A DNA stretch of 64,000 bases from Allobosea lupini (GTDB lineage: Bacteria; Pseudomonadota; Alphaproteobacteria; Rhizobiales; Beijerinckiaceae): positions 62,001 to 126,000 of the forward strand of contig NZ_FOAN01000006.1 of the NCBI RefSeq assembly GCF_900109525.1. Direction: 5' to 3'. This document shows, one piece after another, positions 16,221 to 24,981 of the stretch. Below the pieces are notes generated by a model. That model was not told the DNA's origin and did no database searches. It worked only from the letters and a program-made list of their open reading frames with translations. The stretch's first letter is position 1, and every line of letters begins with the position of its first letter. Made by a program: the position numbers and the translations under genes.

Positions 16221-16838
16221 ATGACCACGACGGCAGCGCGCCGCGAGCGGCAACGCACCCAGTTGATCGACGCAGCTGAGAAGGCCATCGCCGAGAGGGG
16301 GCTGGCCGGCCTGAAGGCCCGCGAACTGGCGCAGGAGATCGGCTGCGCGCTCGGTGCGATCTACAACCTCGTCGCGGATATGGACGAGCTCGTCCTGCGC
16401 GTCGGCTCGCGCACGCTGGCACGGCTCGATGCGGCGCTGAGCGCGGCCGAGGGCGAGGATGCGCCGGCCTGCGCGGATACCGCAGCCGACAGGCTGGTCG
16501 CGGTCGCCCTCGCCTATTGCGCCTTCGCCCGCGAGAACCTGCAGCTCTGGCGCATCCTGTTCGAGCACCGCATGGCGGAAGGCGCGGTGGTGCCGGACTG
16601 GGCGGTGAGCGAGCAGATGACGCTGTTCCGCCACATCCTCGAGCCGCTCAGCGTGCTGCTGCCGGATCGCGCCGAGGCGGAGCGCATGCTGATGAGCCGG
16701 ACCCTGTTCTCGGCCGTGCACGGCGTCGTCGCGATCGGGCTGGAGCAGAAGCTGATCGCCGTCCCGCATCGCGATCTCGATCGCCAGATCGAAGGTTTGG
16801 TCCGCCTCATCTGCAGGGGGCTCACTGCCCCGGCCTGA
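16221..16838 (+). CDS. TetR family transcriptional regulator
   Basis: The 205-residue regulator has the N-terminal HTH of the TetR family ([27 protein letters not shown] then [17 protein letters not shown], about residues 14-62) and a helical C-terminal domain containing [21 protein letters not shown], typical of the WHG/TetR_C_13-like branch. The divergent gap to the pspA-like gene contains three near-identical palindromes, the nearest ending 20 bases before its ATG. This indicates autoregulation and control of the pspA-yiaAB unit. A membrane-active ligand would make sense but is not shown. Confidence 0.9.
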   Translation: MTTTAARRERQRTQLIDAAEKAIAERGLAGLKARELAQEIGCALGAIYNLVADMDELVLRVGSRTLARLDAALSAAEGEDAPACADTAADRLVAVALAYCAFARENLQLWRILFEHRMAEGAVVPDWAVSEQMTLFRHILEPLSVLLPDRAEAERMLMSRTLFSAVHGVVAIGLEQKLIAVPHRDLDRQIEGLVRLICRGLTAPA

Positions 16839-16941
16839 GGCCGGCGAGCGACAGCCGGATCGCCAAGCCCGCCGCGCTGATGACATGATCGGCACTGAAG
16901 GTTCGGGCATATCGGATCCGGCCTCCCGAAAGGACATCAGC

Positions 16942-17325
16942 ATGACCACTACCCGCAGCCTCCTGGCGGGCGCCGCCCTCTCCGCCACGCTCGGCCTCGC
17001 CGGCTTCGCGGTCGCGCAGGGCCATCAGGGCCATGGCAGCCATGGCGCGACGACGCCTGCCGCCGCTAATACGGCCGCGACGCAAGGCTACAAGGCCGCC
17101 AACGACAGGATGCACAAGGAGATGGACATCGCCTTCAGCGGCGACGCCGATGTCGATTTCGTCCGCGGCATGATCCCGCATCACCAGGGCGCCGTCGACA
17201 TGGCCAAGGTCGTGCTCGCCCATGGCAAGGACCCGGAGCTGCGCAAGCTCGCCGAGGGCGTGATCACCGAGCAGGAGAAGGAGATCGCCTTCATGCGCGC
17301 GTGGCTGAAGCAGCGCGGCAAGTAG
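16942..17325 (+). CDS. DUF305 secreted protein
   Basis: A 127-residue exported protein. A signal peptide covers about residues 1-25 ([24 protein letters not shown]). A His/Gly-rich linker (GHQGHGSHG) follows, then a four-helix DUF305 domain with [30 protein letters not shown], where the Met and HH residues suggest metal (copper) binding as proposed for related CopM-like proteins. The start is preceded by AAAGGA. It follows the TetR gene by about 100 bases and seems to be its own unit, ending before a long palindromic repeat. Confidence 0.85.
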   Translation: MTTTRSLLAGAALSATLGLAGFAVAQGHQGHGSHGATTPAAANTAATQGYKAANDRMHKEMDIAFSGDADVDFVRGMIPHHQGAVDMAKVVLAHGKDPELRKLAEGVITEQEKEIAFMRAWLKQRGK

Positions 17326-17438
17326 TGCCTGTCGCCTACCTTGGGTTGGTGACGATCGAGGGTAGGTTTCCCGCCGCCGCTTGCCCTGCAAGGCCGGCAC
17401 TGGCAGAGAGGCGCTTCAGAGTCTGTTTGACACCTCCG

Positions 17439-17554
17439 CCCTCATCCTGAGGAGCCGCGCAGCGGCGTCTCGAAGGATGCTCCAGATGGTTCCGGAGCCT
17501 CCTGAAGCATCCTTCGAGACGCCATGCCTGCCGCATGGCTCCTCAGGATAAGGG
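17439..17554. repeat. intergenic palindromic repeat, type 3
   Basis: A roughly 116-bp palindrome with ends CCCTCATCCTGAGGAG and CTCCTCAGGATAAGGG (one mismatch) and inner arms GGCGTCTCGAAGGATGCT and AGCATCCTTCGAGACGCC. The long perfect inner stem would form a very stable hairpin and could terminate transcription between the DUF305 and YbhN-like genes. The CTCATCCTGAGGAGC...TCTCGAAGGATG form is a familiar alphaproteobacterial intergenic repeat. Confidence 0.85.
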
Positions 17555-17606
17555 CTCAGGAGACTTGGCGAACGGTCTTTCTCGTCTCCGGCTGCTCGCG
17601 GGTTCG

Positions 17607-18701
17607 ATGAAAAAATACCTCGACTATCTCTGGCCCCTGATCGGCCTCGTTGCTGTCATCTGGTCGGTCGACCTCCTCTGGGACAAGCTCAAGGCCGAGG
17701 CCCTGACCAATGAGGCCGTCGCGGCCCAGCTCGAGCAGGCCGGCCTCTGGGAGTCGGTCCGGATCGTCGCCACCGGGATCGGCCAGAAAATCGCGCTAAT
17801 CCCGCCGACCGCCTTCTTCCATGCCGGGCTCGCGACGCTCGTCGCCTATGCCGCGCTTGCCTGGTACGACCGGATCGCGCTGCTGCATCTGCACCGCGAG
17901 AAGGGCATCTCCTGGGCCTATATCTCGCTCTGCTCCTTCGTCACCTACGCGCTTTCGCACAATATCGGCGCCTCGGTCTTCTCCGGCGGCATGGTGCGCT
18001 ACCGCGCCTATCACGCGAAGGGCCTGAGCGCGCCCGAGATCGCGGTGCTGGTGGCGCTCTGCTCCTTCACCTTCGCTTTCGGCACGATCCTCCTGATGGG
18101 GTGCGTGCTGATCGGCGAACCGCAGATCCTGCGGCCGCTGCACCGGCTTTCCGACTGGTTCGGCATCGGCGACAAGCAGGCGCGCCTGATCGGCTTTGGC
18201 CTGCTCGCCTTCTGCGCGCTTTACACGGTCGGTGCCTGGCTGCGCTTCAAGCCGCTCAGGATCGGTTCGTTCGAGCTGGTCTATCCGCGTCTGCCGATCG
18301 TCGCCAGGCAGTACTTCGCCGCCCCGCTGGAACTGATGGGCGCCGCCGGCATCATCTATTTCGCCCTGCCGGAGCAGGGCAATCCCGGCTTCTTCATCGT
18401 GCTCGGCGCCTTCCTGATCTCGTTCTCGGCCGGCCTGCTCAGCCAGGTGCCGGGCGGGGTCGGCGTTATGGAGGCGGTGTTCCTGGCGGTGATGCCGGGG
18501 GTGCCGGCCCCGGCCGTTTTTGCGGCATTGCTGGTCTGGCGGATGTTCTACCTGATCATTCCGCTGGTGATCTCCCTGCCGATCGTGCTCGCATTCGAGC
18601 GGACCCAGCTACGCAAGGCCCTGGCGCACGAGACGCAGGTGAAGGCACAGGAGCAGGCAGCGGCCAAGGCCGCGGCCCTGCACATCGACAAGCCGGAGTA
18701 A
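17607..18701 (+). CDS. YbhN/LPG-synthase-type transmembrane protein (UPF0104)
   Basis: A 364-residue integral membrane protein with about eight helices (YLWPLIGLVAVIWSVDLLW, FFHAGLATLVAYAALAWYD and so on). It has the family motifs YALSHNIGASVFSGGMVRYRAY and LLSQVPGGVGVMEAVFL seen in the membrane domain of lysylphosphatidylglycerol synthases and YbhN. The cytosolic aminoacyl-transfer domain is missing, so it is not MprF; flippase- or transporter-like roles have been suggested for such stand-alone domains. I chose MKKYLDYL as start, because the earlier in-frame start lies inside the repeat. The C-terminus is a soluble Ala/Lys-rich helix. It converges on the DMT transporter gene with a four-base gap. 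Confidence 0.8.
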   Translation: MKKYLDYLWPLIGLVAVIWSVDLLWDKLKAEALTNEAVAAQLEQAGLWESVRIVATGIGQKIALIPPTAFFHAGLATLVAYAALAWYDRIALLHLHREKGISWAYISLCSFVTYALSHNIGASVFSGGMVRYRAYHAKGLSAPEIAVLVALCSFTFAFGTILLMGCVLIGEPQILRPLHRLSDWFGIGDKQARLIGFGLLAFCALYTVGAWLRFKPLRIGSFELVYPRLPIVARQYFAAPLELMGAAGIIYFALPEQGNPGFFIVLGAFLISFSAGLLSQVPGGVGVMEAVFLAVMPGVPAPAVFAALLVWRMFYLIIPLVISLPIVLAFERTQLRKALAHETQVKAQEQAAAKAAALHIDKPE

Positions 18702-18705
18702 GCCC

Positions 18706-19593
18706 TCAGCGCTTCAGCGCGATCGCCGCCGCGCCGAACATCAGGAGGCTGCCGATCGCTTCGGCGGGGCCGAACGGCTCGCCGAGCGCGAAGACGCCTG
18801 CTCCGACCGCGACCGCCGGACTGATGAAAGCGTAGAGCCCGGCCCGGAAGGCACCCCAGTCGCGCACCAGCCTGAGATAGATGGTGAAGCCGATCAGCGA
18901 GCCACCGATTACCAGCACCGCGACCGCCGGCAGCACCGGCCACGAGACCAGCGCGGCGAAGTGAGCCGGCTTCACGTCCTCCAGCAGCGCCGACATCAGG
19001 CAGAGCCCGAAGCCGCCGATCAGCGTCTGCCAGCCGGCCAGCGTCAGCGTCGGTATGCGGCCCATCACCGGCCGGGACCAGACGGCGCCGAAGCAATAGA
19101 GCAGCGTGCCGGCCGCGACCGCAGCCAGGCCCCACAGCTCGAGCGGCCCGCCTTTGGCCGCGGCGAGGCCGCCCAGCGCCCGCGTCGAGAACAGGAAGCC
19201 GAGGCCGACCGCGCCAAGCCCGATCGCCGCGAGCTTGCGCCCCCCGATCGCATGGCCTTCGATCAGGTAGCTGGCGATGATGGTGAAGATCGGGATGGTC
19301 GCGAAGTTGACGATCGCCGCGAGCCCGGTCGGCGCCTGCGCCGTGCCCCAGAACAGCAGGGTGTAGTTGCCGGTGTTGAGCAGCAGCGCGGTCATGACGA
19401 CGCGCGGCCAGGCTGCAGCCGGCACCTTCAGCACGTCCCGCCCGGCCCAGGCCAGCATCAGCGTGCCGGCGATGACGAAGCGCGATGCCGCCAGGAAGAC
19501 CGGCGGAACATGCTGGGCGCCGACCTTGATCGGCAGCCAGGTCAGGCCCCAGACGAGGCACATCAGCGCGAAGAGGACGGCGTTGCGGGACAT
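18706..19593 (-). CDS. EamA/DMT-superfamily transporter
   Basis: The 295-residue protein has ten predicted membrane helices in two EamA repeats (FALMCLVWGLTWLPIKVG at the start, and GGSLIGFTIYLRLVRDWGAFRAGLYAFISPAVAVGAGVFALGE in the second). EamA proteins are mostly exporters of amino acids or metabolites. The start MSRNAVLFALM was chosen over upstream extensions rich in Arg and Ser. It is divergent from an XRE-cupin regulator 139 bp away, a common pairing for inducible exporters, so regulation by that protein is likely. Substrate unknown. Confidence 0.87.
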   Translation of the reverse strand: MSRNAVLFALMCLVWGLTWLPIKVGAQHVPPVFLAASRFVIAGTLMLAWAGRDVLKVPAAAWPRVVMTALLLNTGNYTLLFWGTAQAPTGLAAIVNFATIPIFTIIASYLIEGHAIGGRKLAAIGLGAVGLGFLFSTRALGGLAAAKGGPLELWGLAAVAAGTLLYCFGAVWSRPVMGRIPTLTLAGWQTLIGGFGLCLMSALLEDVKPAHFAALVSWPVLPAVAVLVIGGSLIGFTIYLRLVRDWGAFRAGLYAFISPAVAVGAGVFALGEPFGPAEAIGSLLMFGAAAIALKR

Positions 19594-19732
19594 GGCTGCG
19601 CTTAACGATGGGGAGACGGAAGGACCATTGCCGGTCCGGCATGCGGCCATGGCGTTGATGAAGGAGCGCCTGCGCCGTCCTCTGGCCAACGCCCGTGCCA
19701 CGCTCTATTATAAGAGAATCGAAGGTATGATG

Positions 19733-20287
19733 ATGGACGATCTCGCGTCAAGATTGGCTGAACGGCTGCGTGGAGAGCGCGAGGCGCGCGGCTGGAGCCT
19801 GAATGATCTCGCCGAGCGCTCGGGCGTCTCGCGCGCCATGATCAGCCGGATCGAGCGCGGCGAGGCGAGCCCGACCGCGGTGCTGCTCGGCCGGCTTTCC
19901 GGCGCCTTCGGCTTGACCCTGTCGAACCTGCTGGCGCGGATCGAGAATGCCGGCGAGCGGGTCCGCCGCGCCAAGGACCAGCCGCTCTGGCGCGACCCCG
20001 AGACCGGTTTCGTCCGCCGCGCCATTTCGCCGGCCGGCAATGGCGATCTCGAGCTCGTCGCCGGCGAATTGCCGCCGGGCGCGGCGATCGCCTATCCCGC
20101 CAGCTCCTACGCCTTCATCCGCCAGCAGATCTGGATGCAGTCGGGCCTGCTCGATTTCGACGAGGGCGGCATCGTCACACGGCTCGAAGCCGGCGACTGC
20201 ATGGAGCTCGGCCCGCCCAGTGATTGCCGCTTCAGCAACCCCGGCACCGAGCCGGCGCGCTATCTCGTGGTGGTGAGCAGGCGCTGA
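19733..20287 (+). CDS. XRE family regulator with C-terminal cupin domain
   Basis: The 184-residue regulator has an N-terminal HTH of the XRE type (RLRGEREARGWSLNDLAERSG then SRAMISRIERGEASPTAVLLGRLS, about residues 8-62) and a C-terminal cupin-like beta domain (about 100-182) with LPPGAAIAYPASS and RLEAGDCMELGPPSDCRFSN. Such proteins sense small metabolites and control adjacent exporters. Three consecutive ATG codons occur; the third is best placed (seven bases) relative to GAAGG. It is divergent from the DMT transporter. The stop is six bases from the end of the convergent flhA. Confidence 0.87.
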   Translation: MDDLASRLAERLRGEREARGWSLNDLAERSGVSRAMISRIERGEASPTAVLLGRLSGAFGLTLSNLLARIENAGERVRRAKDQPLWRDPETGFVRRAISPAGNGDLELVAGELPPGAAIAYPASSYAFIRQQIWMQSGLLDFDEGGIVTRLEAGDCMELGPPSDCRFSNPGTEPARYLVVVSRR

Positions 20288-20293
20288 GCGCCG

Positions 20294-22417
20294 TCACACG
20301 CTCCCGACCGTCCGGAGCTTCGCCCGCGGGTGGATCTCGCTCTGCGAGAGCACCGGTGTCTCGCGGCGGAAGCGCTCGATGATCTGGCGCACGAAGGGCC
20401 GCGCCATGCCCGAGGTGACCAGGGCCGGCATCTCGCCGAGCCGGGCCGCGTCCTCGAACTTCTCGCGGACCTGATGAACGAAGTCCTGCAGCCGCGAGGG
20501 CTGCATGGCCAGGTGCCGGTCCTCGCCCTGGCCGACGATCGATTCGGCGAAGACGCTCTCCCAGGCCGGCGACATGGTGATGATCGGCAATTGCCCGTGC
20601 TGGTTGGAGAACTGCGCGCAGATCTGGCGGGCGAGGCGGACGCGGACATGTTCGGCGATGTCGCGCGGGCTCCTGACGCTGCCGGCGACCTCGGCGATGC
20701 CCTCGACGATGGTGGCGAGGTCGCGGATGGAGATGCGCTCGGACAGCAGGAGCTGGAGGACGCGCTGGATGCCGGTGGTCGAGATCTGGTTCGGCACGAT
20801 CTCCTTGACCAGGTCGGCGTGGTCCTTCGGCAGTTCGCGCAGCAGCTTCTGCACCTCGCCATGCGAGAGCAGCTCCGGCATGTGCGACTTCAGTACCTCG
20901 GTGAGATGGGTCGAGATCACCGTCGCGGCGTCGACCACGGTGTAGCCGCGCAGTTGCGCCTCGTCCTGCAGCGCCCCGTCGATCCAGGTCGCCGGCAGGC
21001 CGAAGGTCGGCTCCAGCACATTGTGGCCGGGCAGCGTCACGCTGCCGCCCATCGGATCCATCGCCATGTACTGTCCGGGATAGACCATGCCGTGGCCGGC
21101 ATCGATCTCCTTGATCTTGATGAAGTAGTGGTTCGCCTCGAGCTGGACGTTGTCGACGATGCGCACAGCCGGCATGACGAAGCCGAGCTCGGCGGCGAGC
21201 TGGCGCCGCAGCGCCCGGACCTGATCGGTCAAGCGGTCGGCACCACCCGGCGCGTTGACGAGCGGCAAGAGGCCGTAGCCGATCTCGATCTTGAGTTCGT
21301 CCAGCTTGAGCAGGTCGTTGAGCGTCTCTTCCTTCGGCGTGCCGTCGGGCGCGAGCGGCGAGGCCGCCTGCGCCTGCACGGCAGCCTCCGACTCCCGCGC
21401 CTTGGCGAGCTTGCCGAAATGCCGCGCCAGCCAGCCCGAACCGCCAGCGAGCACAAGGAAGGGCAGCATCGGGATGCCCGGCAGGACCGCGATCAGCAGC
21501 ATCACCGCCGCCGACATGCCGAGCGCCTTGGGGTAGCCCGAGAGCTGCTTGCCGAGCGCCTTGTCGGCGGCGCCGCGCACGCCCGACTTCGAGACGAGCA
21601 GGCCGGCTGCGGTCGAGACGATCAGCGCCGGAATCTGGCTGACCAGGCCGTCGCCGACCGTCAGCAGGGTATAGCTGTGCGCCGCGGCGCCGAAGCTCAT
21701 GCCCTGCTGCGCGACGCCGATGATGATGCCGCCGATCACGTTGATGAAGGTGATCAGGAGGCCCGCGATCGCGTCGCCGCGCACGAACTTGGAGGCACCG
21801 TCCATCGAGCCGAAGAAATTCGCCTCGTCCTCCAGCGCCTTGCGCCTGACCTTGGCGACGTCCTGGTCGATCAGCCCGGCCGAGAGGTCGGCGTCGATCG
21901 CCATCTGCTTGCCAGGCAAGGCATCGAGGGCAAAGCGCGCCGCAACCTCGGCGATACGGCCCGAGCCCTTGGTGATGACGACGAAGTTGACGATGATCAG
22001 GATGGTGAAGACGATCACCCCGATCACGAAGTTGCCGCTCATCACGAAGTTGCCGAAGGCTTCGATGACGTGGCCTGCAGCAGCAGTGCCCTCATGGCCA
22101 TGGGCGAGGATGAGGCGCGTCGAGGCGAGGTTGAGCGCGAGGCGCAGCATCGTCACGATCAGCAGCACGGTCGGGAAGGCCGAGAACTCCAGCGGCTCCT
22201 CGATGAAGAGCGCCGTCATCAGCACGAGCACCGAGAGGATGATCGATAGCGCCAGCAGCATGTCGAGCAGCATCGCCGGCAGCGGGAAGATCAGCACCAC
22301 GAGGATGCCCATCACGCCGATGGCGAGGAACAGGTCCGGCCGGTTGAGCAGCGCGCCCATCTGGCCGCGCGTCGGCATCGCCATGCCGTTGCCGCTGCCT
22401 GCCGTCACATCGCTCAT
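20294..22417 (-). CDS. flhA: flagellar type III export gate protein FlhA
   Basis: The 707-residue protein has eight membrane helices in the first 330 residues, with the family-conserved LRLALNLASTRLIL and the cytosolic FHIPEP-type loop (GKQMAIDADLSAGLI and RRKALEDEANFFGSMDGASKFVRGDAIAG). A C-terminal cytosolic domain (about 360-700) with THLTEVLKSHMPELLS follows. FlhA forms the nonameric export ring of the flagellar secretion apparatus and docks chaperone-substrate complexes. The start has GGGAG upstream. It is separated from flbD by an oppositely oriented insert, so it has its own promoter or depends on read-through from no visible neighbour. Confidence 0.97.
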   Translation of the reverse strand: MSDVTAGSGNGMAMPTRGQMGALLNRPDLFLAIGVMGILVVLIFPLPAMLLDMLLALSIILSVLVLMTALFIEEPLEFSAFPTVLLIVTMLRLALNLASTRLILAHGHEGTAAAGHVIEAFGNFVMSGNFVIGVIVFTILIIVNFVVITKGSGRIAEVAARFALDALPGKQMAIDADLSAGLIDQDVAKVRRKALEDEANFFGSMDGASKFVRGDAIAGLLITFINVIGGIIIGVAQQGMSFGAAAHSYTLLTVGDGLVSQIPALIVSTAAGLLVSKSGVRGAADKALGKQLSGYPKALGMSAAVMLLIAVLPGIPMLPFLVLAGGSGWLARHFGKLAKARESEAAVQAQAASPLAPDGTPKEETLNDLLKLDELKIEIGYGLLPLVNAPGGADRLTDQVRALRRQLAAELGFVMPAVRIVDNVQLEANHYFIKIKEIDAGHGMVYPGQYMAMDPMGGSVTLPGHNVLEPTFGLPATWIDGALQDEAQLRGYTVVDAATVISTHLTEVLKSHMPELLSHGEVQKLLRELPKDHADLVKEIVPNQISTTGIQRVLQLLLSERISIRDLATIVEGIAEVAGSVRSPRDIAEHVRVRLARQICAQFSNQHGQLPIITMSPAWESVFAESIVGQGEDRHLAMQPSRLQDFVHQVREKFEDAARLGEMPALVTSGMARPFVRQIIERFRRETPVLSQSEIHPRAKLRTVGSV

Positions 22418-22645
22418 CGAAGAACCGCTCCCACGCGCCACCCCTCCGCGAAGAGCAGCCGTACCCGGCAATTCTTGCCGGGCTCATGGTGAACGAGTGG
22501 TTAAGACCCCTCAAAAAATCCCATCTGGAACCTTTCTCTGAACGGACTGTTATCGGATGGCCGCCTTCCGGCCGCATTCAGCCGTCCAACTTCGAGGCGG
22601 GCCGACGACACAAGGCCACCTGGCCAAAGCCTTCTGGAGGAAATT

Positions 22646-22954
22646 TTGGATAGACGTTCATTCATGCTGAGCCTGTTCGGTGGTCTCGCCGTCGCCAGCG
22701 TCGGCGGCATGGGCATCGCGCAGGCCGCGACCGCTGTGCCCGCCGCTGCCCCGCTGCCGAATCCGGAAGATCTCGCTCCCGAGCTGAAGGCCGGTCTCGA
22801 CAAGACCGATGCCGACTTCAGCCAGGTGGTAGTCCGTGATCGCGTCGTCGTTCGCCGGCCACGGCCCTATCGTCGTCCGGTCGTCGTGCGTCGCCGCGTC
22901 GTTGTGCGCCGTCCGCGCCGCGTCGTCGTTCGCCGCCGCGTGATCTACCGCTGA
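22646..22954 (+). CDS. small exported protein with RR leader and Val/Arg repeat tail (paralog A)
   Basis: A 102-residue protein starting at TTG with a near-perfect GGAGG ribosome binding site five bases upstream. Residues 1-28 are a leader with a twin-arginine-like start (MDRRSFMLSLFGG then a hydrophobic Ala/Gly/Val run ending AQAA), suggesting export, possibly by Tat. A short acidic middle (PEDLAPELKAGLDKTDADFSQ) follows. The last 42 residues are almost only Val, Arg and Pro in VVVRR units, giving a strongly basic alternating tail. It is clearly paralogous to the gene at 24660, with the same leader and same middle, and distantly to that at 40016. No known function. Confidence 0.8.
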   Translation: MDRRSFMLSLFGGLAVASVGGMGIAQAATAVPAAAPLPNPEDLAPELKAGLDKTDADFSQVVVRDRVVVRRPRPYRRPVVVRRRVVVRRPRRVVVRRRVIYR

Positions 22955-22970
22955 GAGCAAATCCGATCGG

Positions 22971-22991
22971 CAGGCGGCCTTCGGGCCGTCT
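22971..22991 (+). terminator. hairpin after small protein A
   Basis: CAGGCGGCC-TTCG-GGCCGTCTG forms a nine-base stem (one G-T pair) with a stable TTCG loop, 17 bases after the stop codon, followed by TCACCTTT. It is a probable intrinsic terminator or attenuator between the small gene and the MFS gene. Confidence 0.6.
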
Positions 22992-23039
22992 GTCACCTTT
23001 GAAGCGGCGCCAAGACCGTCTGTCGGAGGAATAAGCCGT

Positions 23040-24473
23040 TTGAGCGAAGGACGCGAAAGCCTACGCGACGAGATCGTCACGGACATCCCGGCCAGGCTCG
23101 ATCGCCTGCCGTGGTCGCGCTTTCACACGCTCGTCGTCGTCGCGCTCGGCGTCACCTGGATCCTCGACGGTCTCGAGGTCACGCTGGCCGGATCCGTGTC
23201 CGGTGCGCTGAAGGAAAGCCCGGCGCTCAAGTTCACCAACACCGATATCGGTCTCGCCGGCGCTGCCTACATTGCCGGTGCGGTCATCGGCGCGATCCTC
23301 TTCGGCTGGCTCACCGACCGTCTCGGCCGCAAGAAGCTCTTCACAATCACCGTGCTGGTGTATCTCTCGGCGACAGCCGCGACCGCCTTCTCCTGGAACC
23401 TGTGGAGCTTCCTGCTCTTCCGTTTCCTCACCGGCATGGGCATCGGCGGCGAATACACCGCGATCAACTCGGCCATTCAGGAACTTGTGCCGGCGCGCGT
23501 GCGCGGCTGGACCGATCTCGTCATCAACGGCTCTTTCTGGGTCGGCGCCGCGATCGGCGGCGTCGCCGCTATCGTCCTGCTCGACCCCGCGCTGGTGCCG
23601 CCCGACACCGGCTGGCGGCTCGCCTTCTTCATCGGCGCCGCGCTTGGGCTCGTCGTCATGATCCTGCGGCGATGGATCCCCGAAAGTCCGCGCTGGCTGA
23701 TGAGCCATGGCCGCATTGCCGAGGCGGAGGCGATCGTCGCCCATATCGAGTCCTTCTCGCCGCCACAGCCCACCGCGACGCTGCCGACACTCACTCTACG
23801 CCCTCGCCCGGGCACGCCGATGAGCGAGGTCGCCGATACCCTTTTCGTCACGCACCGGCCGCGCACCCTGGTGGCGCTGGCGCTGATGACCTCGCAAGCC
23901 TTTTTCTACAACGCGATCTTCTTCACCTATGCGCTGATCCTGACCGACTTCTACGGCGTTCCATCGCAGGCGATCGGCTGGTTCATCCTGCCCTTCGCCG
24001 CCGGCAACTTCCTCGGCCCGCTCCTGCTGGGCCGGCTCTTCGACACGCTCGGCCGGCGTCCGATGATCGCCGCCACCTATATCCTGTCTGGCCTGCTCCT
24101 CGCCGGCACCGGCTTTCTCTTCGCACGCGAGATCGTCAGCGCCAGCCAGCTCACCATCTGCTGGAGCATCGTCTTCTTCTTCGCCTCGGCCGCAGCGAGC
24201 TCCGCCTATCTCACAGTCAGCGAGACCTATCCGCTCGAGATCAGGGCGCTGGCGATCGCGGTGTTCTATTCGCTCGGCACCGGCCTCGGCGGCATCGCCG
24301 GCCCCTGGCTGTTCGGCGCCCTGATCGACACCGGCTCGCGCATGAGTGTGTTCGGCGGCTATCTGTTCGGCGCAGCGCTGATGATCGCGGCCGGGCTGAT
24401 CGCCTGGCGCTTTGCGGTCAAGGCCGAGCGCCGCTCGCTCGAAGACATCAGCAAGCCGCTGGGAGCGGTCTGA
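23040..24473 (+). CDS. MFS transporter, sugar-porter/organic-acid type
   Basis: The 477-residue permease has 12 predicted helices. It has the MFS signature between helices 2 and 3 (GWLTDRLGRKKL), its echo between 8 and 9 (GRLFDTLGRRP), the sugar-porter-like FRFLTGMGIGGEYTAINS in helix 4, and IPESPRWLMSHGR after helix 6. This pattern fits the sugar-porter/aromatic-acid or metabolite:proton symporter branch. It starts at TTG nine bases after GGAGGA. It lies between two paralogous small exported-protein genes on the same strand, and this three-gene block divides the flagellar genes flbD and flhA. Substrate unknown. Confidence 0.9.
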   Translation: MSEGRESLRDEIVTDIPARLDRLPWSRFHTLVVVALGVTWILDGLEVTLAGSVSGALKESPALKFTNTDIGLAGAAYIAGAVIGAILFGWLTDRLGRKKLFTITVLVYLSATAATAFSWNLWSFLLFRFLTGMGIGGEYTAINSAIQELVPARVRGWTDLVINGSFWVGAAIGGVAAIVLLDPALVPPDTGWRLAFFIGAALGLVVMILRRWIPESPRWLMSHGRIAEAEAIVAHIESFSPPQPTATLPTLTLRPRPGTPMSEVADTLFVTHRPRTLVALALMTSQAFFYNAIFFTYALILTDFYGVPSQAIGWFILPFAAGNFLGPLLLGRLFDTLGRRPMIAATYILSGLLLAGTGFLFAREIVSASQLTICWSIVFFFASAAASSAYLTVSETYPLEIRALAIAVFYSLGTGLGGIAGPWLFGALIDTGSRMSVFGGYLFGAALMIAAGLIAWRFAVKAERRSLEDISKPLGAV

Positions 24474-24659
24474 GAATGAGGCGGACATCGGCGGCGCGAT
24501 TGCGCCTCAGACCGTCACAACAAGCTAACGGCCGGTCTCCCGCGCCGTCGGCCCTTTGTGAACCATCGTCGCAACACCAGCGTGACGCTCGGTCAGAAAG
24601 GGGAATAGAGTGGCCTCGTGGGAACGCGGCGCCCGGATCGAACCAACTGGAGGCATGAC

Positions 24660-24944
24660 ATGGATCGACGTTCATTTGTGATGGCGCTCTTCGGCGGTCT
24701 CGCCGTAGCCAGCGTCGGCGGCATCGCCGCTTCGGAAGCCGCACAGCCCAAGATCGCCCCGCTCCCGACCAGGAAGCCTGAGGAGCTGTCTGAAGAGCTG
24801 AAGGAAGGCCTCGACAAGACCGACGCCGACTTCAGCCAGTACTATTATTATCGCCGCCCGCGCTATGTCCGGCGCTACTACTACCGCCCGCGCTACTATT
24901 ACCGTCCGCGGCGCTACTATTATCGTCGCCGCTACTATTATTGA
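24660..24944 (+). CDS. small exported protein with RR leader and Tyr/Arg repeat tail (paralog B)
   Basis: A 94-residue protein with GGAGG six bases before ATG. The leader (MDRRSFVMALFGGLAVASVGG, then AASEAA) and the acidic middle (PEELSEELKEGLDKTDADFSQ) match paralog A at 22646 nearly residue for residue. The last 34 residues contain 17 Tyr and 13 Arg with three Pro, built of YYYRPR units; paralog A has VVVRR units in the same place. The tail would be highly basic and aromatic, suited to binding acidic polymers or membranes, or to Tyr-based redox or cross-linking. That is speculation. A strong terminator follows. Confidence 0.8.
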   Translation: MDRRSFVMALFGGLAVASVGGIAASEAAQPKIAPLPTRKPEELSEELKEGLDKTDADFSQYYYYRRPRYVRRYYYRPRYYYRPRRYYYRRRYYY

Positions 24945-24955
24945 GTGACCGTGGG

Positions 24956-24981
24956 TGGGCCGGAGTTATCGCTCCGGCCCA
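24956..24981 (+). terminator. strong hairpin between small protein B and flbD
   Basis: TGGGCCGGAG-TTATCG-CTCCGGCCCA is a perfect ten-base stem, 12 bases after the stop codon and 18 bases from the end of the convergent flbD. It can serve both directions. A short T-containing stretch follows on the plus strand. Confidence 0.7.

Noticed and set aside
20330..22249. Long open frame opposite flhA
   Set aside because: Shadow of the conserved flhA reading; charged low-complexity translation.
24841..24944. Tandem tyrosine/arginine codon repeats as a CRISPR or non-coding repeat
   Set aside because: They are in frame with a good leader and ribosome binding site, are imperfect at the DNA level, and have no spacers.
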